From: Sphingomonas sp. PsM26
GTDB lineage: Bacteria > Pseudomonadota > Alphaproteobacteria > Sphingomonadales > Sphingomonadaceae
DNA: 64,000 bases
Direction of reading: 5' to 3'
NCBI GenBank assembly: GCA_030433805.1
Contig: JARUXA010000011.1
Location: forward strand, 1-64,000
A program made the translations under genes and the position numbers. Positions 1-8,954 of the stretch are shown here, in pieces. Under the pieces are notes generated by a model, which had not been told where the DNA came from, ran no database searches, and saw only the letters and a program-made list of their open reading frames with translations. Numbering within the stretch: the first letter of the stretch is position 1; every line of letters begins with the position of its first letter.

Positions 1-110
<110 letters not shown>

Positions 111-122
111 GGTCCATGTTGC

Positions 123-158
123 GGATAGCGAGAGCGGGGGGGCATAAATTCGCTATCC
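123..158 (-). terminator. stem-loop downstream of phyP-like gene
   Basis: A 9-bp perfect inverted repeat (GGATAGCGA / TCGCTATCC) with a 19-nt loop lies about 80 bases beyond the stop of the leftward sensor gene. There is no clear T run, so a terminator role is only a guess from position. Confidence 0.3.
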
Positions 159-237
159 GAATATCAGAACGGACGTTTGGCGATCTGGTTCCGACTAAAA
201 CTGCGGAAAGTGCATTTTTAGCGATCCGCGTGAAGTC

Positions 238-1821
238 TCAGTCGCGGCCGGTGATCGCCACCGAGATTTCATAAGCCCCGACCAGCGGATCATAATGCAA
301 TTTCGACCGCAACTGGCGTGACAGGCCTTCAATGACCCGACCGTAGCGTTCGACAACCAGCGTGCGCATCGTGTCTCCGTCCACCAGCGACGGCGAATTG
401 ATCCGCAGCAGTGCGCGCTGTTCCGACGGATCGGGCGATACCGAGATCCGAACTTGGGTCGTCGGCGCGACGGTGATCGCGAGTTCGACAATCTCGGTGA
501 TCAGGAAGGCGATTGCGATCGCGATATCCTGATTGGCAAGGAACGGCGCGATGTCGAGCGCTATGCTGAGCTGCGCACCCTCCGGCGCCGTCGCGCGGAT
601 GTTGGCGGCAAGTTCGCCGATCACCGAGCGCAGTTGCAGACCGCGGTTTTCCTCGATCTCCGCAAAGTGGTTGCGATGGACGACCGCGAGCGCATCGACG
701 CGCCGCTGGATCGACGCATAAGCGTGCGCGGCTTCGCGGCTGCGGGCGGCACGGGCGTGGAAGTTGATCAGGCTGGAGATGACCTGGAGGTTGTTCTTGA
801 CCCGGTGATGGACTTCCCGCGTGAGGCGGGTCTGCCGTACCAGACCTTCGGCCAGGCCGGCTTCATGTTCGGCAACGGTGCGACTGATCGCCTGGAAGGT
901 CTCGCCCAGTTCGCGGATCTCCTGTGCGGGCAGGGCACGCATCATGCCGGGGTCGATCTCCTCGCCGGGTACGAACGAGGCGACACGCGTCCGCAACTGG
1001 CGCAGCGACCGGATCAACAGACGATCCACGACGAACCAGCCGATTCCGGCCGCCGCAGCCCACATCACGATCGGCAGGATCAGCGCGATCAGGACGGGCG
1101 ATGTGATCGGGGCGGACGGGGTGCGCGTGACCAACGCAATATCGTCGACCCCGACCGGCATCGACAGCGCAGTCCGCCGTTCGAGCGGGGCCTGCCGGGG
1201 GAGTTGCTGCAGCGTGAGCGTCCGCCGGTCGAGCACCAGTTCCGCTTCATACGCTTGCGCATAGGCCGTCGGCGTAGCGACTGCCTCAAGGACAGCGGCA
1301 GGAAAATAGGCGGTCGCATGCGTGCGACCAGATGCGCTCGTCGTCGACAGGGTCAGTCCGCGTCCGGGATGGATTTGCGCGGTGACCGGGCCGTCCATGC
1401 TGGGGGGTGCTACGGCGCCGCGGATCGGCAGCGCCGCACCGCAGATGACGCGTCCACGTGCGTCGGTAATGGCGAAGCGCGTACCGACCGCCAGTTGCGG
1501 CGCGAATACGCCTTGCGCACGCGCACAGCTTGGCGTGTTGCCGGGGTCGATCTCGAGCGCGTTTAGCGAGACGCGGAGCGCAGTCATGTCGCCGATCAGC
1601 TCGATCGCAAGCTTGCGCGCGCTTTCCGTGGTCGTCAGGCGCATTTGCGCCCGCGTGGCTTCATCCGCCAGTTCGGCGGTGCGCAGCGTTGCGAAAAAAG
1701 CGATGATCGCCAACGGCAGCAGCGCCGCACTAAGGATCAGAAAAACCTTTGCGCCCGTCGGGACGCGGTCGAGTTTCCGGCCAGTCCGCGCGGGGGTGGG
1801 GGCGCCCGCGATGTCTGTCAC
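238..1821 (-). CDS. phyP: membrane sensor histidine kinase-like protein, PhyP type (general stress response)
   Basis: 527 residues. Membrane segments at about 25-46 and 241-265 flank a periplasmic sensor region, followed by a HAMP-like linker and a HisKA_2 dimerisation domain with the motif EVHHRVKNNLQ (candidate phospho-His 339). The C-terminal ATPase-like region (about 430-527) is degenerate: where an N-box such as ELVxNAxKHA is expected it reads EIVELAITVA, and no clear glycine boxes follow. In Sphingomonas a sensor kinase-like protein next to phyR (PhyP) is reported to act as a negative regulator of PhyR, probably as a phosphatase. Position just downstream of nepR in the same direction (7-nt gap) and the decayed ATP site both fit that. 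The phosphatase role here is inference. Confidence 0.8.
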   Translation of the reverse strand: MTDIAGAPTPARTGRKLDRVPTGAKVFLILSAALLPLAIIAFFATLRTAELADEATRAQMRLTTTESARKLAIELIGDMTALRVSLNALEIDPGNTPSCARAQGVFAPQLAVGTRFAITDARGRVICGAALPIRGAVAPPSMDGPVTAQIHPGRGLTLSTTSASGRTHATAYFPAAVLEAVATPTAYAQAYEAELVLDRRTLTLQQLPRQAPLERRTALSMPVGVDDIALVTRTPSAPITSPVLIALILPIVMWAAAAGIGWFVVDRLLIRSLRQLRTRVASFVPGEEIDPGMMRALPAQEIRELGETFQAISRTVAEHEAGLAEGLVRQTRLTREVHHRVKNNLQVISSLINFHARAARSREAAHAYASIQRRVDALAVVHRNHFAEIEENRGLQLRSVIGELAANIRATAPEGAQLSIALDIAPFLANQDIAIAIAFLITEIVELAITVAPTTQVRISVSPDPSEQRALLRINSPSLVDGDTMRTLVVERYGRVIEGLSRQLRSKLHYDPLVGAYEISVAITGRD

Positions 1822-1828
1822 CGCAGGA

Positions 1829-2083
1829 TCAGTCTAGCTTGCCAAGAAGGTCGAGCAGATCCGCCGGGATCTCCTCTTCGACCGTACGCTGGTAGACCGT
1901 CCGCAAAGCCGCGCCCATGTCGCGATCCTTGCTTTGAACTTTCGCGCCCGCGACCGGGCCTCCGGCTTTCCGCACCACGGCCGCTTCCGGCTTTTTCGAA
2001 GAGTCGTCGCCCGAACGCAATGCCGTCCCCCTGAGATCCGGATGCCCGGATAGAATCAAAATGCTGCCGTAACAATCCGGCAC
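1829..2083 (-). CDS. nepR: anti-sigma factor NepR
   Basis: The C-terminal ~35 residues carry the NepR signature (MGAALRTVYQRTVEEEIP then DLLDLLGKLD). NepR binds EcfG and keeps it from RNA polymerase until phosphorylated PhyR sequesters NepR. The longest frame (84 aa) starts with ATG at 2083. A TTG at 2020, preceded by AGGGGGA, would give 63 aa, nearer the usual NepR length, so the start is uncertain. It is followed after 7 nt by the PhyP-like gene, probably as one transcript, and an EcfG-type promoter lies upstream at 2153-2128, which implies autoregulation. Confidence 0.85.
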   Translation of the reverse strand: MPDCYGSILILSGHPDLRGTALRSGDDSSKKPEAAVVRKAGGPVAGAKVQSKDRDMGAALRTVYQRTVEEEIPADLLDLLGKLD

Positions 2084-2127
2084 GGACGCTCACTGCATAA
2101 AGAATGCACGTGAGCGATTGGGTGATG

Positions 2128-2153
2128 AAACCAAATAGCTCTTCGATGGTTCC
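2128..2153 (-). promoter_or_regulatory. EcfG-type promoter of nepR-phyP
   Basis: On the minus strand GGAACC (2153-2148) is followed after exactly 16 nt by GTTT (2131-2128). This matches the alphaproteobacterial EcfG consensus (GGAAC-N16/17-GTT). It sits about 45 bases upstream of the longest nepR start. Confidence 0.75.
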
Positions 2154-2269
2154 GCCTGGGATGCGATTTTAAGTTTCGAATACCAAGAAGCCACGAAACG
2201 CGTTGCATATGCCGGGGGGCGCTTCCACAAGACCACCCGACCTGACCCATTACGGAGACCCCGACAGCC

Positions 2270-3076
2270 ATGTCGCTTGGACAGCAGCTCGCCCCCCATC
2301 TTCCCTTTTTGCGCCGTTACGGCCGCGCGTTGACCGGCAGCCAGACGCATGGCGACCGCTATGTACGGGCTACTCTGGAAGCGATCGTCGCCGCCCCCGA
2401 GGAATTCCCCCGCGACGTCGATCCGCGTCTCGGGCTCTACCGTATGTTCCACGCGATCTGGACGTCGACCAATTACGACGAGACGCCCGAGAACATGAGT
2501 GCCAGCGAGGGTGACGGGCAGGAAGCCATCGCGCGCGCCCGTCTCGCACGTATGACGCCGCTGTCGCGTCAGGCATTGTTGCTGACCGCGATGGAAGGTT
2601 TCACGCCCGAGGATGCGGCGTATCTGATCGAAGTCGAGCCGGAGGAGGTGGACTCGCTGGTCGCCGAGGCGCTGACCGAGATCGAGAAGCAGACCCGTGC
2701 GCGCGTTCTCATCATCGAGGACGAGCCGATCATCGCGATGGACATCGAAACCATCGTGCGCGACCTCGGGCATGACGTGACCGGTGTTGCGGTCACGCGC
2801 GACGAAGCGGTTGCGTTGGCGATGGAGGATCGTCCGGGTCTGGTGCTGGCCGACATTCAGCTGGCGGATGACAGTTCGGGGATCGACGCGGTCAAGGACA
2901 TTCTGGCCGAGTTCGAAGTGCCGGTCATCTTTATCACCGCATTCCCGGAGCGTCTGCTGACCGGCGAGCGTCCCGAACCGACGTTCCTCATCACCAAGCC
3001 GTTCCAGCGTTCCACGGTCAAAGCTGCGATCGCGCAGGCCCTGTTCTTCGACCAGACCACCGTTCCGGCAATCTGA
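2270..3076 (+). CDS. phyR: general stress response regulator PhyR (sigma-like anti-anti-sigma factor)
   Basis: 268 residues. Residues 1-125 resemble ECF sigma region 2/4 (the sigma-mimic part) and 143-260 form a receiver domain. Acidic pair E150/D151, phospho-acceptor D195 (LVLADIQL), T223 and K243 are present. The FAT-GUY output motif is visible as FITAFPERLLTG around 221-232. When phosphorylated, PhyR exposes its sigma-like domain, binds NepR and frees EcfG. It is transcribed divergently from nepR. ATG at 2270 is the first good start. Confidence 0.95.
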   Translation: MSLGQQLAPHLPFLRRYGRALTGSQTHGDRYVRATLEAIVAAPEEFPRDVDPRLGLYRMFHAIWTSTNYDETPENMSASEGDGQEAIARARLARMTPLSRQALLLTAMEGFTPEDAAYLIEVEPEEVDSLVAEALTEIEKQTRARVLIIEDEPIIAMDIETIVRDLGHDVTGVAVTRDEAVALAMEDRPGLVLADIQLADDSSGIDAVKDILAEFEVPVIFITAFPERLLTGERPEPTFLITKPFQRSTVKAAIAQALFFDQTTVPAI

Positions 3077-3107
3077 GGCGCGTCGCGCCGGGTTCCTGGT
3101 AGCTCCG

Positions 3108-3132
3108 GGAACCCATCGCGTGTCCGGGTGTT
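3108..3132 (+). promoter_or_regulatory. EcfG-type promoter upstream of small membrane gene and ecfG
   Basis: GGAACC at 3108-3113 is followed by a 16-nt spacer and GTT at 3130-3132. It has the same architecture as the nepR promoter, about 40 bases ahead of the 47-residue membrane gene. Readthrough could also serve ecfG. Confidence 0.75.
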
Positions 3133-3172
3133 GGGTTCCATACGATACGGAACAACAACAAACGGGGCTCGC

Positions 3173-3316
3173 ATGGCGGACAGGGACGAAATCCACGTCG
3201 ACCGGGAAGATGCACGTGCGGGATCGACCCCACATGTGACACGGTATGTGCTCGGCATCTCGCTGGCATTGGTAGTGGTGCTGTTTGCCGTGATATTGCT
3301 GGTTTTCAACCGCTAA
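3173..3316 (+). CDS. small single-pass membrane protein, stress-regulon candidate
   Basis: 47 residues: a charged N-terminal half (MADRDEIHVDREDARAG) and one strong hydrophobic helix (about 24-45) ending in NR. The orientation is probably N-in. It sits between phyR and ecfG directly behind an EcfG-type promoter, so it is likely induced by general stress. I do not recognise a family beyond short membrane proteins in this locus. Function unknown. Confidence 0.6.
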   Translation: MADRDEIHVDREDARAGSTPHVTRYVLGISLALVVVLFAVILLVFNR

Positions 3317-3412
3317 CGTTTTGATGCTACTATGGCGTTCTGCAGGTCCGGGGTTGGACATTGCGGAACGCCGTTCCCATGTGTGGCAAATGACGCCACG
3401 AGACAGGATTTC

Positions 3413-4060
3413 ATGACCGACGCGATCGATCAGGACGATATTCACGACGACGTGCCCGCAGTCGAGCACGTCGCGCTGTCGGACCCCGAGTTCAAGAAGG
3501 AACTTGCGCAGGTAATTCCACACTTGCGTGCGTTCGGTCGGTCGTTGTCGGGCAATCGCGATCTGGCCGACGATCTCGTCCAGGAAACGTTGATGAAGGC
3601 ATGGGCTGCGCGTCAGCGGTTCCAGGCCGGCACCAATATGCGCGCTTGGACCTTCATCATCCTGCGCAACCTGTACCTGTCGCAAATGCGCCGTGCGCGC
3701 TTCAAGGGCGAGTGGGACGATCTGGTCGCCGACCGGATCCTTGCTGCGCCGGCAAGCCAGGACAAGCACGTCGAACTGGGCGACATGCAACGTGCACTGC
3801 TGCATCTCCCGCAGCCGCAGCGCGAGGCGTTGATCCTCGTGGGAGCCGGTGGCTTCGCCTACGAAGAGGCTGCCGAGATTTGCGGTGTCGCTGTCGGCAC
3901 CATCAAGAGCCGCGTTGCGCGTGGCCGTGTTGCGCTCGAAGCAGTGATGGGCGACAACACGCTCCCCTCACGCCGCACGCACACAAACGAACCCGGCATG
4001 AGCGCGCTGGACACGATTATGGGCGAGGTCGACGACCTAAGTCGGGATCGCCGCTCGTAA
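3413..4060 (+). CDS. ecfG: ECF sigma factor EcfG (ECF15, general stress response)
   Basis: 215 residues from ATG 3413. Region 2 is seen around residues 25-95 (DLADDLVQETLMKAWAAR, then NMRAWTFIILRNLYLSQ) and region 4 around 120-175 (QREALILVGAGGFAYEEA, then GTIKSRVARGR). The locus (phyR and nepR adjacent) identifies it as the general stress sigma factor released from NepR. An upstream in-frame ATG at 3332 would add 27 residues unlike the family, and GAGACAGG precedes 3413, so the shorter start is chosen. The C-terminal tail beyond region 4 is unusually long. Confidence 0.93.
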   Translation: MTDAIDQDDIHDDVPAVEHVALSDPEFKKELAQVIPHLRAFGRSLSGNRDLADDLVQETLMKAWAARQRFQAGTNMRAWTFIILRNLYLSQMRRARFKGEWDDLVADRILAAPASQDKHVELGDMQRALLHLPQPQREALILVGAGGFAYEEAAEICGVAVGTIKSRVARGRVALEAVMGDNTLPSRRTHTNEPGMSALDTIMGEVDDLSRDRRS

Positions 4061-4235
4061 GCTTGGTGGCGACAGTCGGCTGGACCGAGGGAACGCGGTC
4101 CAACTGCTGCATCAGCCGATCGATATCGTCCGATGGACTGTTTGTGCATCGATACGCTGACGACAGAGCCGGACGCAGCATGTCTCCTACGCGGGGTGTG
4201 GCAACGAGGACGTGAGCCGTTGCTGGCGCATTCAT
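4017..4235 (-). CDS. uncertain small ORF antisense to the ecfG 3' end
   Basis: A 72-codon frame (MNAPATAHVLVATP..., with DDIDRLMQQLDRV near residue 40) fills much of the 279-base gap between ecfG and glnE and runs 44 bases into ecfG. Wobble GC is lower than in the neighbours and no Shine-Dalgarno is seen, so it may be spurious. No other gene is visible in the gap. Confidence 0.3.
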   Translation of the reverse strand: MNAPATAHVLVATPRVGDMLRPALSSAYRCTNSPSDDIDRLMQQLDRVPSVQPTVATKLTSGDPDLGRRPRP

Positions 4236-4339
4236 GTTGGGGGGAAGATCGATCGGCATGGGGACAGAACGATCGACCCGCGGTATTGTTGCTCGATGCA
4301 GTACGGAGTGGTCTGATTTGCGTCTAAGTCCTGACATCA

Positions 4340-7009
4340 ATGGAATTTGAATCCTCCATTATCGCTGCGACAGTACGCGCACGCCAGAATGCTCCCTTTC
4401 TTGCGCTATTGCTGGATCGCGAACCTGCCATGGCGGACGCGTTCCTGCGCGGACACTTGCCACCGCTGGAAACGATTACCATCGACCTTGACGACGAATC
4501 CGTAGCGCGCCGGTTACGGCTGGCGCGCCGACGTCTGGCGTTGCGGGTGGCGATCGGGGATCTGGCGGGAGTCGATGATCTTACGACGGTCACGCAAACC
4601 CTGTCGGATTTCGCGGACCATGCGCTCGATACCGCGATCACGACCGCCATCACAGAGCGGACGCCCGATGCTGCGCCCATCGGCTTTGCCGCGATAGCGC
4701 TTGGCAAGCAGGGCAGCCGCGAACTTAATTATTCGTCCGACATCGATCCGATCCTGATCTTCGACCCGGCGACGCTGCCATGCCGTCGCGGGGAAGCGCC
4801 CGAAACCGCAGCGGTGCGGATTGCGCGCCGCGTCGTCGAGCTTTTGCAGACACGCGACGGGGATGGCTATGTGCTGCGCGTCGATTTGCGGCTGCGGCCG
4901 TCGCCCGAGGTGACGCCGATCGCGCTCTCGGTCGACGCCGCGATTTCCTATTACGAATCGCTCGCCTTGCCGTGGGAACGGGCGGCGTTCATCCGCGCAC
5001 GTGCTGCGGCGGGCGATCGCGTGCTCGGCAACCGCTTCCTGTCGGCGATCGCACCGTTCATCTGGCGCCGCGCGCTCGATTTTGGCGCGATCGGAGAGAT
5101 CCGGGGGATCTCGCGGCGGATTCGGGACCACTATGCGCAGGGGCAAGCATTTGGCCCCGGGTTCGATCTCAAGCGTGGCCGCGGTGGCATCCGTGAAGTG
5201 GAATTCTTCACGCAGATCCATCAGCTGATCCACGGCGGTCGTGATCCGGCCTTGCGCGTGCCCGCAACGCGCGACGCGCTCGCGGCACTGGCGAAGGCGG
5301 GGTGGGTCGATTCGCAGGAGGCGGACGCGCTGGCAAACGCCTACACGCTGTTCCGCACGATCGAACACCGTGTCCAGATGGTCGAGGACCGGCAGACGCA
5401 TCAATTGCCGAGCGGCGCTGCGCTCGACGGGGTCGCACGGTTGCACGGCGTGGCGGACGGGCCTGCACTTCTGGCGTTGCTCGAACCGCATGTGACCGCC
5501 ACCGCGCGGAGTTACGACGGGCTCGATCCGGATGCGGACGGTGCGTTGTCGTTCGATAGCGCTGCGCTGGCTGCGCAACTGGCGGAAACCGGGTTCGGCG
5601 ATACGACGACCGCGGTGCAGCGGATCGAACACTGGCGCAGCGGCAGCTACCCCGCGCTGCGCAGCCCGGCCGCGCGCGCTGCGCTAGAGGCGGTGTTGCC
5701 TGGCCTCATCACGGCGCTGGGCGAGTCCCCCGATCCGCATGGCGCGATCATCCGGCTCGACCGGATGCTCGGGCGGTTGACGAGCGCAGTCAATTTCTTC
5801 CGTCTGCTGGAGGCGCGTCCGGCACTGGCGCGGTTGCTCGGGCTGATCCTGAGCCATGCGGTGACGCTCGCCGAGGATCTGGCGGGTCGACCCGAACTGT
5901 TTGACGGGTTGATCGACGCCAGCGCGCTCGATCCGGTCGATGACGTCGCGCGGCTGATGCGCGAAATGGCAGGTGGGCCGGACTATCAGGCGAAACTCGA
6001 TCATGTCCGTCGTGTGGTGGGCGAGAAACGGTTTGCGCTGGGCACCCAAATCGTCGCGGGCGTGGCGGATCCGCTTGCGGTGTCGGCGGGCTATGCGCGC
6101 GTCGCGGAAGCCGCGATCGGCGTGCTCGCGCAGGCCACCGTCGCCGAATTCGCGATCGCGCACGGGACGGTGCCGGGCAGCGAACTCGTCATCCTCGCAC
6201 TCGGGCGGCTCGGCGGCGGCGCGCTGACGCACGCGTCGGACCTCGACCTGATCTACCTGTTCACGGGCGACTATCTGGCCGAGTCCAATGGCCGCAAACC
6301 GCTCGGCGCAGTGTTGTATTACAACCGATTGGCGCAGCGACTGACTGCGGCGCTATCGGTGCCGACCGCGTCCGGGCCGTTGTACGAGATCGATACCCGG
6401 CTGCGCCCGTCGGGGACGCAGGGACCGCTGACGGTCTCGCTCGACGGGTTTGCCCAATATCAGCGCGAGCAGGCGTGGACCTGGGAGCATATGGCGTTGA
6501 CCCGCGCGCGTCCGGTGTTCGGATCGCCGGAAGCGCGTGATTCGGTGCAAGCGATCATCATGGACGTTCTCGGGGGCGATCGGCCGGAGCGCGATATCCT
6601 GGCCGAAGCGACTGACATGCGGCGCGAGATGGCGCTGCACAAGCCGCCGCTCGGGCCGTTGGACGCGAAGCTGTTGCCGGGTGGCCTCGTCGATCTCGAA
6701 TTCGCGGTCCATATGGTGCAACTGACCCGGCGGATCGGCTTCGACCCCAATTTGCAGCGCGCAATCGACGGACTGATTACGGCCGGCGCTGCGCCCGACG
6801 GCATGGCGCGGGCGTATGAATTGCTTGCGCGGTTGCTCGTGACGCTCCGGTTGGTGGCACCCACCGCCGAGCCGCCCGGTCCGGCAACGCAGGCGCTGAT
6901 CGCGCAGGCACTCCGAATGGAGGACTGGGGGCGGGTCGTTGCGTCGCTGGAGGCGACACGGCACGATGTCGCGGCATGGCTGGCACAGGTAGAGGGACTC
7001 GCAACATGA
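4340..7009 (+). CDS. glnE: bifunctional glutamine synthetase adenylyltransferase/deadenylase
   Basis: 889 residues, near the usual length. Two nucleotidyltransferase modules are visible. The N-terminal one has LGKQGSRELNYSSDIDPI (deadenylylase half, residues ~118-137). The C-terminal one has LGRLGGGALTHASDLDLIYL (adenylylase half, ~620). Each is followed by helical PII-uridylyltransferase-like linker sequence. The enzyme switches glutamine synthetase activity by AMP transfer in response to PII and glutamine. Its stop overlaps the peroxiredoxin start (ATGA), so the two are cotranscribed. Confidence 0.95.
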   Translation: MEFESSIIAATVRARQNAPFLALLLDREPAMADAFLRGHLPPLETITIDLDDESVARRLRLARRRLALRVAIGDLAGVDDLTTVTQTLSDFADHALDTAITTAITERTPDAAPIGFAAIALGKQGSRELNYSSDIDPILIFDPATLPCRRGEAPETAAVRIARRVVELLQTRDGDGYVLRVDLRLRPSPEVTPIALSVDAAISYYESLALPWERAAFIRARAAAGDRVLGNRFLSAIAPFIWRRALDFGAIGEIRGISRRIRDHYAQGQAFGPGFDLKRGRGGIREVEFFTQIHQLIHGGRDPALRVPATRDALAALAKAGWVDSQEADALANAYTLFRTIEHRVQMVEDRQTHQLPSGAALDGVARLHGVADGPALLALLEPHVTATARSYDGLDPDADGALSFDSAALAAQLAETGFGDTTTAVQRIEHWRSGSYPALRSPAARAALEAVLPGLITALGESPDPHGAIIRLDRMLGRLTSAVNFFRLLEARPALARLLGLILSHAVTLAEDLAGRPELFDGLIDASALDPVDDVARLMREMAGGPDYQAKLDHVRRVVGEKRFALGTQIVAGVADPLAVSAGYARVAEAAIGVLAQATVAEFAIAHGTVPGSELVILALGRLGGGALTHASDLDLIYLFTGDYLAESNGRKPLGAVLYYNRLAQRLTAALSVPTASGPLYEIDTRLRPSGTQGPLTVSLDGFAQYQREQAWTWEHMALTRARPVFGSPEARDSVQAIIMDVLGGDRPERDILAEATDMRREMALHKPPLGPLDAKLLPGGLVDLEFAVHMVQLTRRIGFDPNLQRAIDGLITAGAAPDGMARAYELLARLLVTLRLVAPTAEPPGPATQALIAQALRMEDWGRVVASLEATRHDVAAWLAQVEGLAT

Positions 7010-7476
7010 CGGCATTGGTGGAGGGCGCGGCGATCCCGGCGGTGGATCTGGCGGGGCAGGACGGCACGCGGATCGACCTGCAGGGCTATGTCGGCAAGCC
7101 ATTCGTGCTGTATTTCTACCCCAAGGACGACACCACCGGCTGCACCCGCGAAGCACAGGATTTCAGCGCGGCCCGGGCTGATTTCGAAGCACTCGGCGTG
7201 GACCTGCTGGGCGTGTCGCGCGACACGCCTGAGAAGCACCGCAAGTTTACCGCAAAGTACGATCTGACCGTGCCGCTGGCATCCGCCGACACGGATGCTG
7301 CACTCGAGGCGTTCGGCGTCTGGGTCGAGAAAAAGCTGTACGGCAAGACCTATATGGGGATCGACCGATCGACCTTTCTGTTCGCCGCCAACGGCACGCT
7401 CGCGCGCGTATGGCGTAAGGTCCGGGTGCCCGGGCATGTCGAGCAGGTTCTTGCCGCGGCCCGTGCCATTTTGTGA
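7006..7476 (+). CDS. bcp: thiol peroxidase of the Bcp/PrxQ family
   Basis: 156 residues from the ATG that overlaps the glnE stop. The peroxidatic site P39-xxx-T43-xx-C46 is intact within FYPKDDTTGCTREA. The resolving cysteine often found five residues later (C50 in E. coli Bcp) is absent (Q here), so the protein is probably a 1-Cys or atypical member recycled by an external thiol. It reduces peroxides in the cytoplasm. Confidence 0.9.
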   Translation: MTALVEGAAIPAVDLAGQDGTRIDLQGYVGKPFVLYFYPKDDTTGCTREAQDFSAARADFEALGVDLLGVSRDTPEKHRKFTAKYDLTVPLASADTDAALEAFGVWVEKKLYGKTYMGIDRSTFLFAANGTLARVWRKVRVPGHVEQVLAAARAIL

Positions 7477-7643
7477 CGATTCGCGGTGGTTAACGCTGCG
7501 GACCATGCGGATTTCAACGGCTCGCCGTGGTGGGCAGCCGGTTGGACGCGAGAAGCGTCTACGTGCCTTGCCGTATTGCGAAAAGTTCCGTCAAAACAGC
7601 ATCGGCCAGTTTTAGGGGGCTAGAACAGGTCGAATAGGAGCGG

Positions 7644-8897
7644 GTGTCGGGTTCTTCGGCAAACGCAAATGATCGTCGGGGTTCAATGAAAACGCACATC
7701 AATTCGGTCGCGGCAGCTGCGCGTTTCGCCACCCGCGTCGGGGCATATTTCAAGACCCGCGATTTCATCCTGCATGATGGCCGCAACCAGAAGCGCTTCC
7801 GCATCGGCGCCCGTGCCCAAGCGATGGCCGCATCGGTCGTCGGTGTCAGCATGTGTTTCTCGGCCTACGGGGTGGCGCAGGCCGCTGTCGGGGCCGCCAC
7901 GATGACCGGCATCGTCGCAACGCCGGAAGCCCCCGAAATCAAGGTCGCGCAGATGCGCCTGAGCGTCGCGCGTCTCCAGCGCGACATCGCGACGATCCGC
8001 GCGGCCGCCGAAGCCCACGCCGTTCGGGTCGATCAGCGCCAGGCATTGCTGGTCGCAGCCGTCGGCGGCAAGGCCGACGTGGCGTTGTTGTCGCAGCCCA
8101 CTCCGATCGTCGATGCGAAGGCCGACGCGCTTGCCGCAGATGTCGTCGCCCCGCTCAAGAAGGTCGAAGCACAGCAGCTTGCGGCTGCCGGTGATGTGCG
8201 CCGCGTCGCAAACCAGCGCCTGTCCCGCACGGTCGCGCATCTCCGCACGCTCGGCATCAAGCCTGAGCGGTTGATCAAGCGTCAGCCGGTCGCGATGGGC
8301 GGACCGTTCGAAGCTGCCAGCAGCTCGGCTGCTGAAGCAGACCTGCGCGCCGACACGCAGTTCCGCTCGCTGTTCATGACGTGGAAGAAGCTCGATACGC
8401 TCCAGCAGGGTGCGATCGCGATCCCCGCGGCACAGCCGGTCGAGCATCTCGCCTACACCAGCAACTATGGCATCCGCTCGGACCCGTTCCGTGGCACTGC
8501 GGCGATGCACGCCGGCGTCGATATTCCCGGTCCGATGGGCACCCCGGTCTATGCCACCGCCGATGGCGTGGTCGATCGTGCCGAGCGCGCAGGCGGGTAC
8601 GGCAATCTTGTCGAGCTCGATCACGGCAAGGGCATCCAAACGCGCTACGGCCATCTGTCGAAGATCCTCGTCGAAGCCGGTACGCGTGTGCATCGCGGCC
8701 AGCTGATCGCGTTGCTCGGGTCCACCGGTCGTTCGACCGGTCCGCATCTTCACTACGAAGTCCGCATCGACGGCCATGCGGTGAACCCGGTGCCGTTCCT
8801 CCAGACCGCTGATTATCTGGTCGCAGCGCAGGACAAGTCGATCCACACGATCCCGGTTTCGGTCGGTGGTCCGGCAGCAGCAGACGCGGCAGACTGA
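7644..8897 (+). CDS. M23 family metallopeptidase (LytM, cell-wall endopeptidase)
   Basis: 417 residues from GTG 7644. An ATG at 7686 is an equally possible start (403 aa). A hydrophobic stretch around 68-90 (VVGVSMCFSAYGVAQAA) is a membrane anchor or late signal sequence. A helical middle part is followed by the C-terminal LytM domain: zinc ligands H289 and D293 in HAGVDIPG, and H368/H370 in GPHLHYEV. It probably cleaves peptidoglycan cross-links or acts as a septation/envelope factor. Confidence 0.88.
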   Translation: MSGSSANANDRRGSMKTHINSVAAAARFATRVGAYFKTRDFILHDGRNQKRFRIGARAQAMAASVVGVSMCFSAYGVAQAAVGAATMTGIVATPEAPEIKVAQMRLSVARLQRDIATIRAAAEAHAVRVDQRQALLVAAVGGKADVALLSQPTPIVDAKADALAADVVAPLKKVEAQQLAAAGDVRRVANQRLSRTVAHLRTLGIKPERLIKRQPVAMGGPFEAASSSAAEADLRADTQFRSLFMTWKKLDTLQQGAIAIPAAQPVEHLAYTSNYGIRSDPFRGTAAMHAGVDIPGPMGTPVYATADGVVDRAERAGGYGNLVELDHGKGIQTRYGHLSKILVEAGTRVHRGQLIALLGSTGRSTGPHLHYEVRIDGHAVNPVPFLQTADYLVAAQDKSIHTIPVSVGGPAAADAAD

Positions 8898-8954
8898 GCC
8901 GATGCCGCCGGGGCAACGGTTGCCGTTACCCCCGCAAGCGCCTATCTTCGCGTA

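Noticed and set aside
454-1566. 370-codon plus-strand open frame opposite the PhyP-like gene
   Set aside because: The opposite strand has a sensor kinase architecture with membrane helices and HisKA_2; this frame is low-complexity Arg/Asp sequence.
2090-3805. 571-codon open frame on the minus strand across phyR and ecfG
   Set aside because: It is the mirror of phyR, the small membrane gene and ecfG, is rich in Arg/His/Gln and has no recognisable motif. The high GC content keeps stops rare on the opposite strand.
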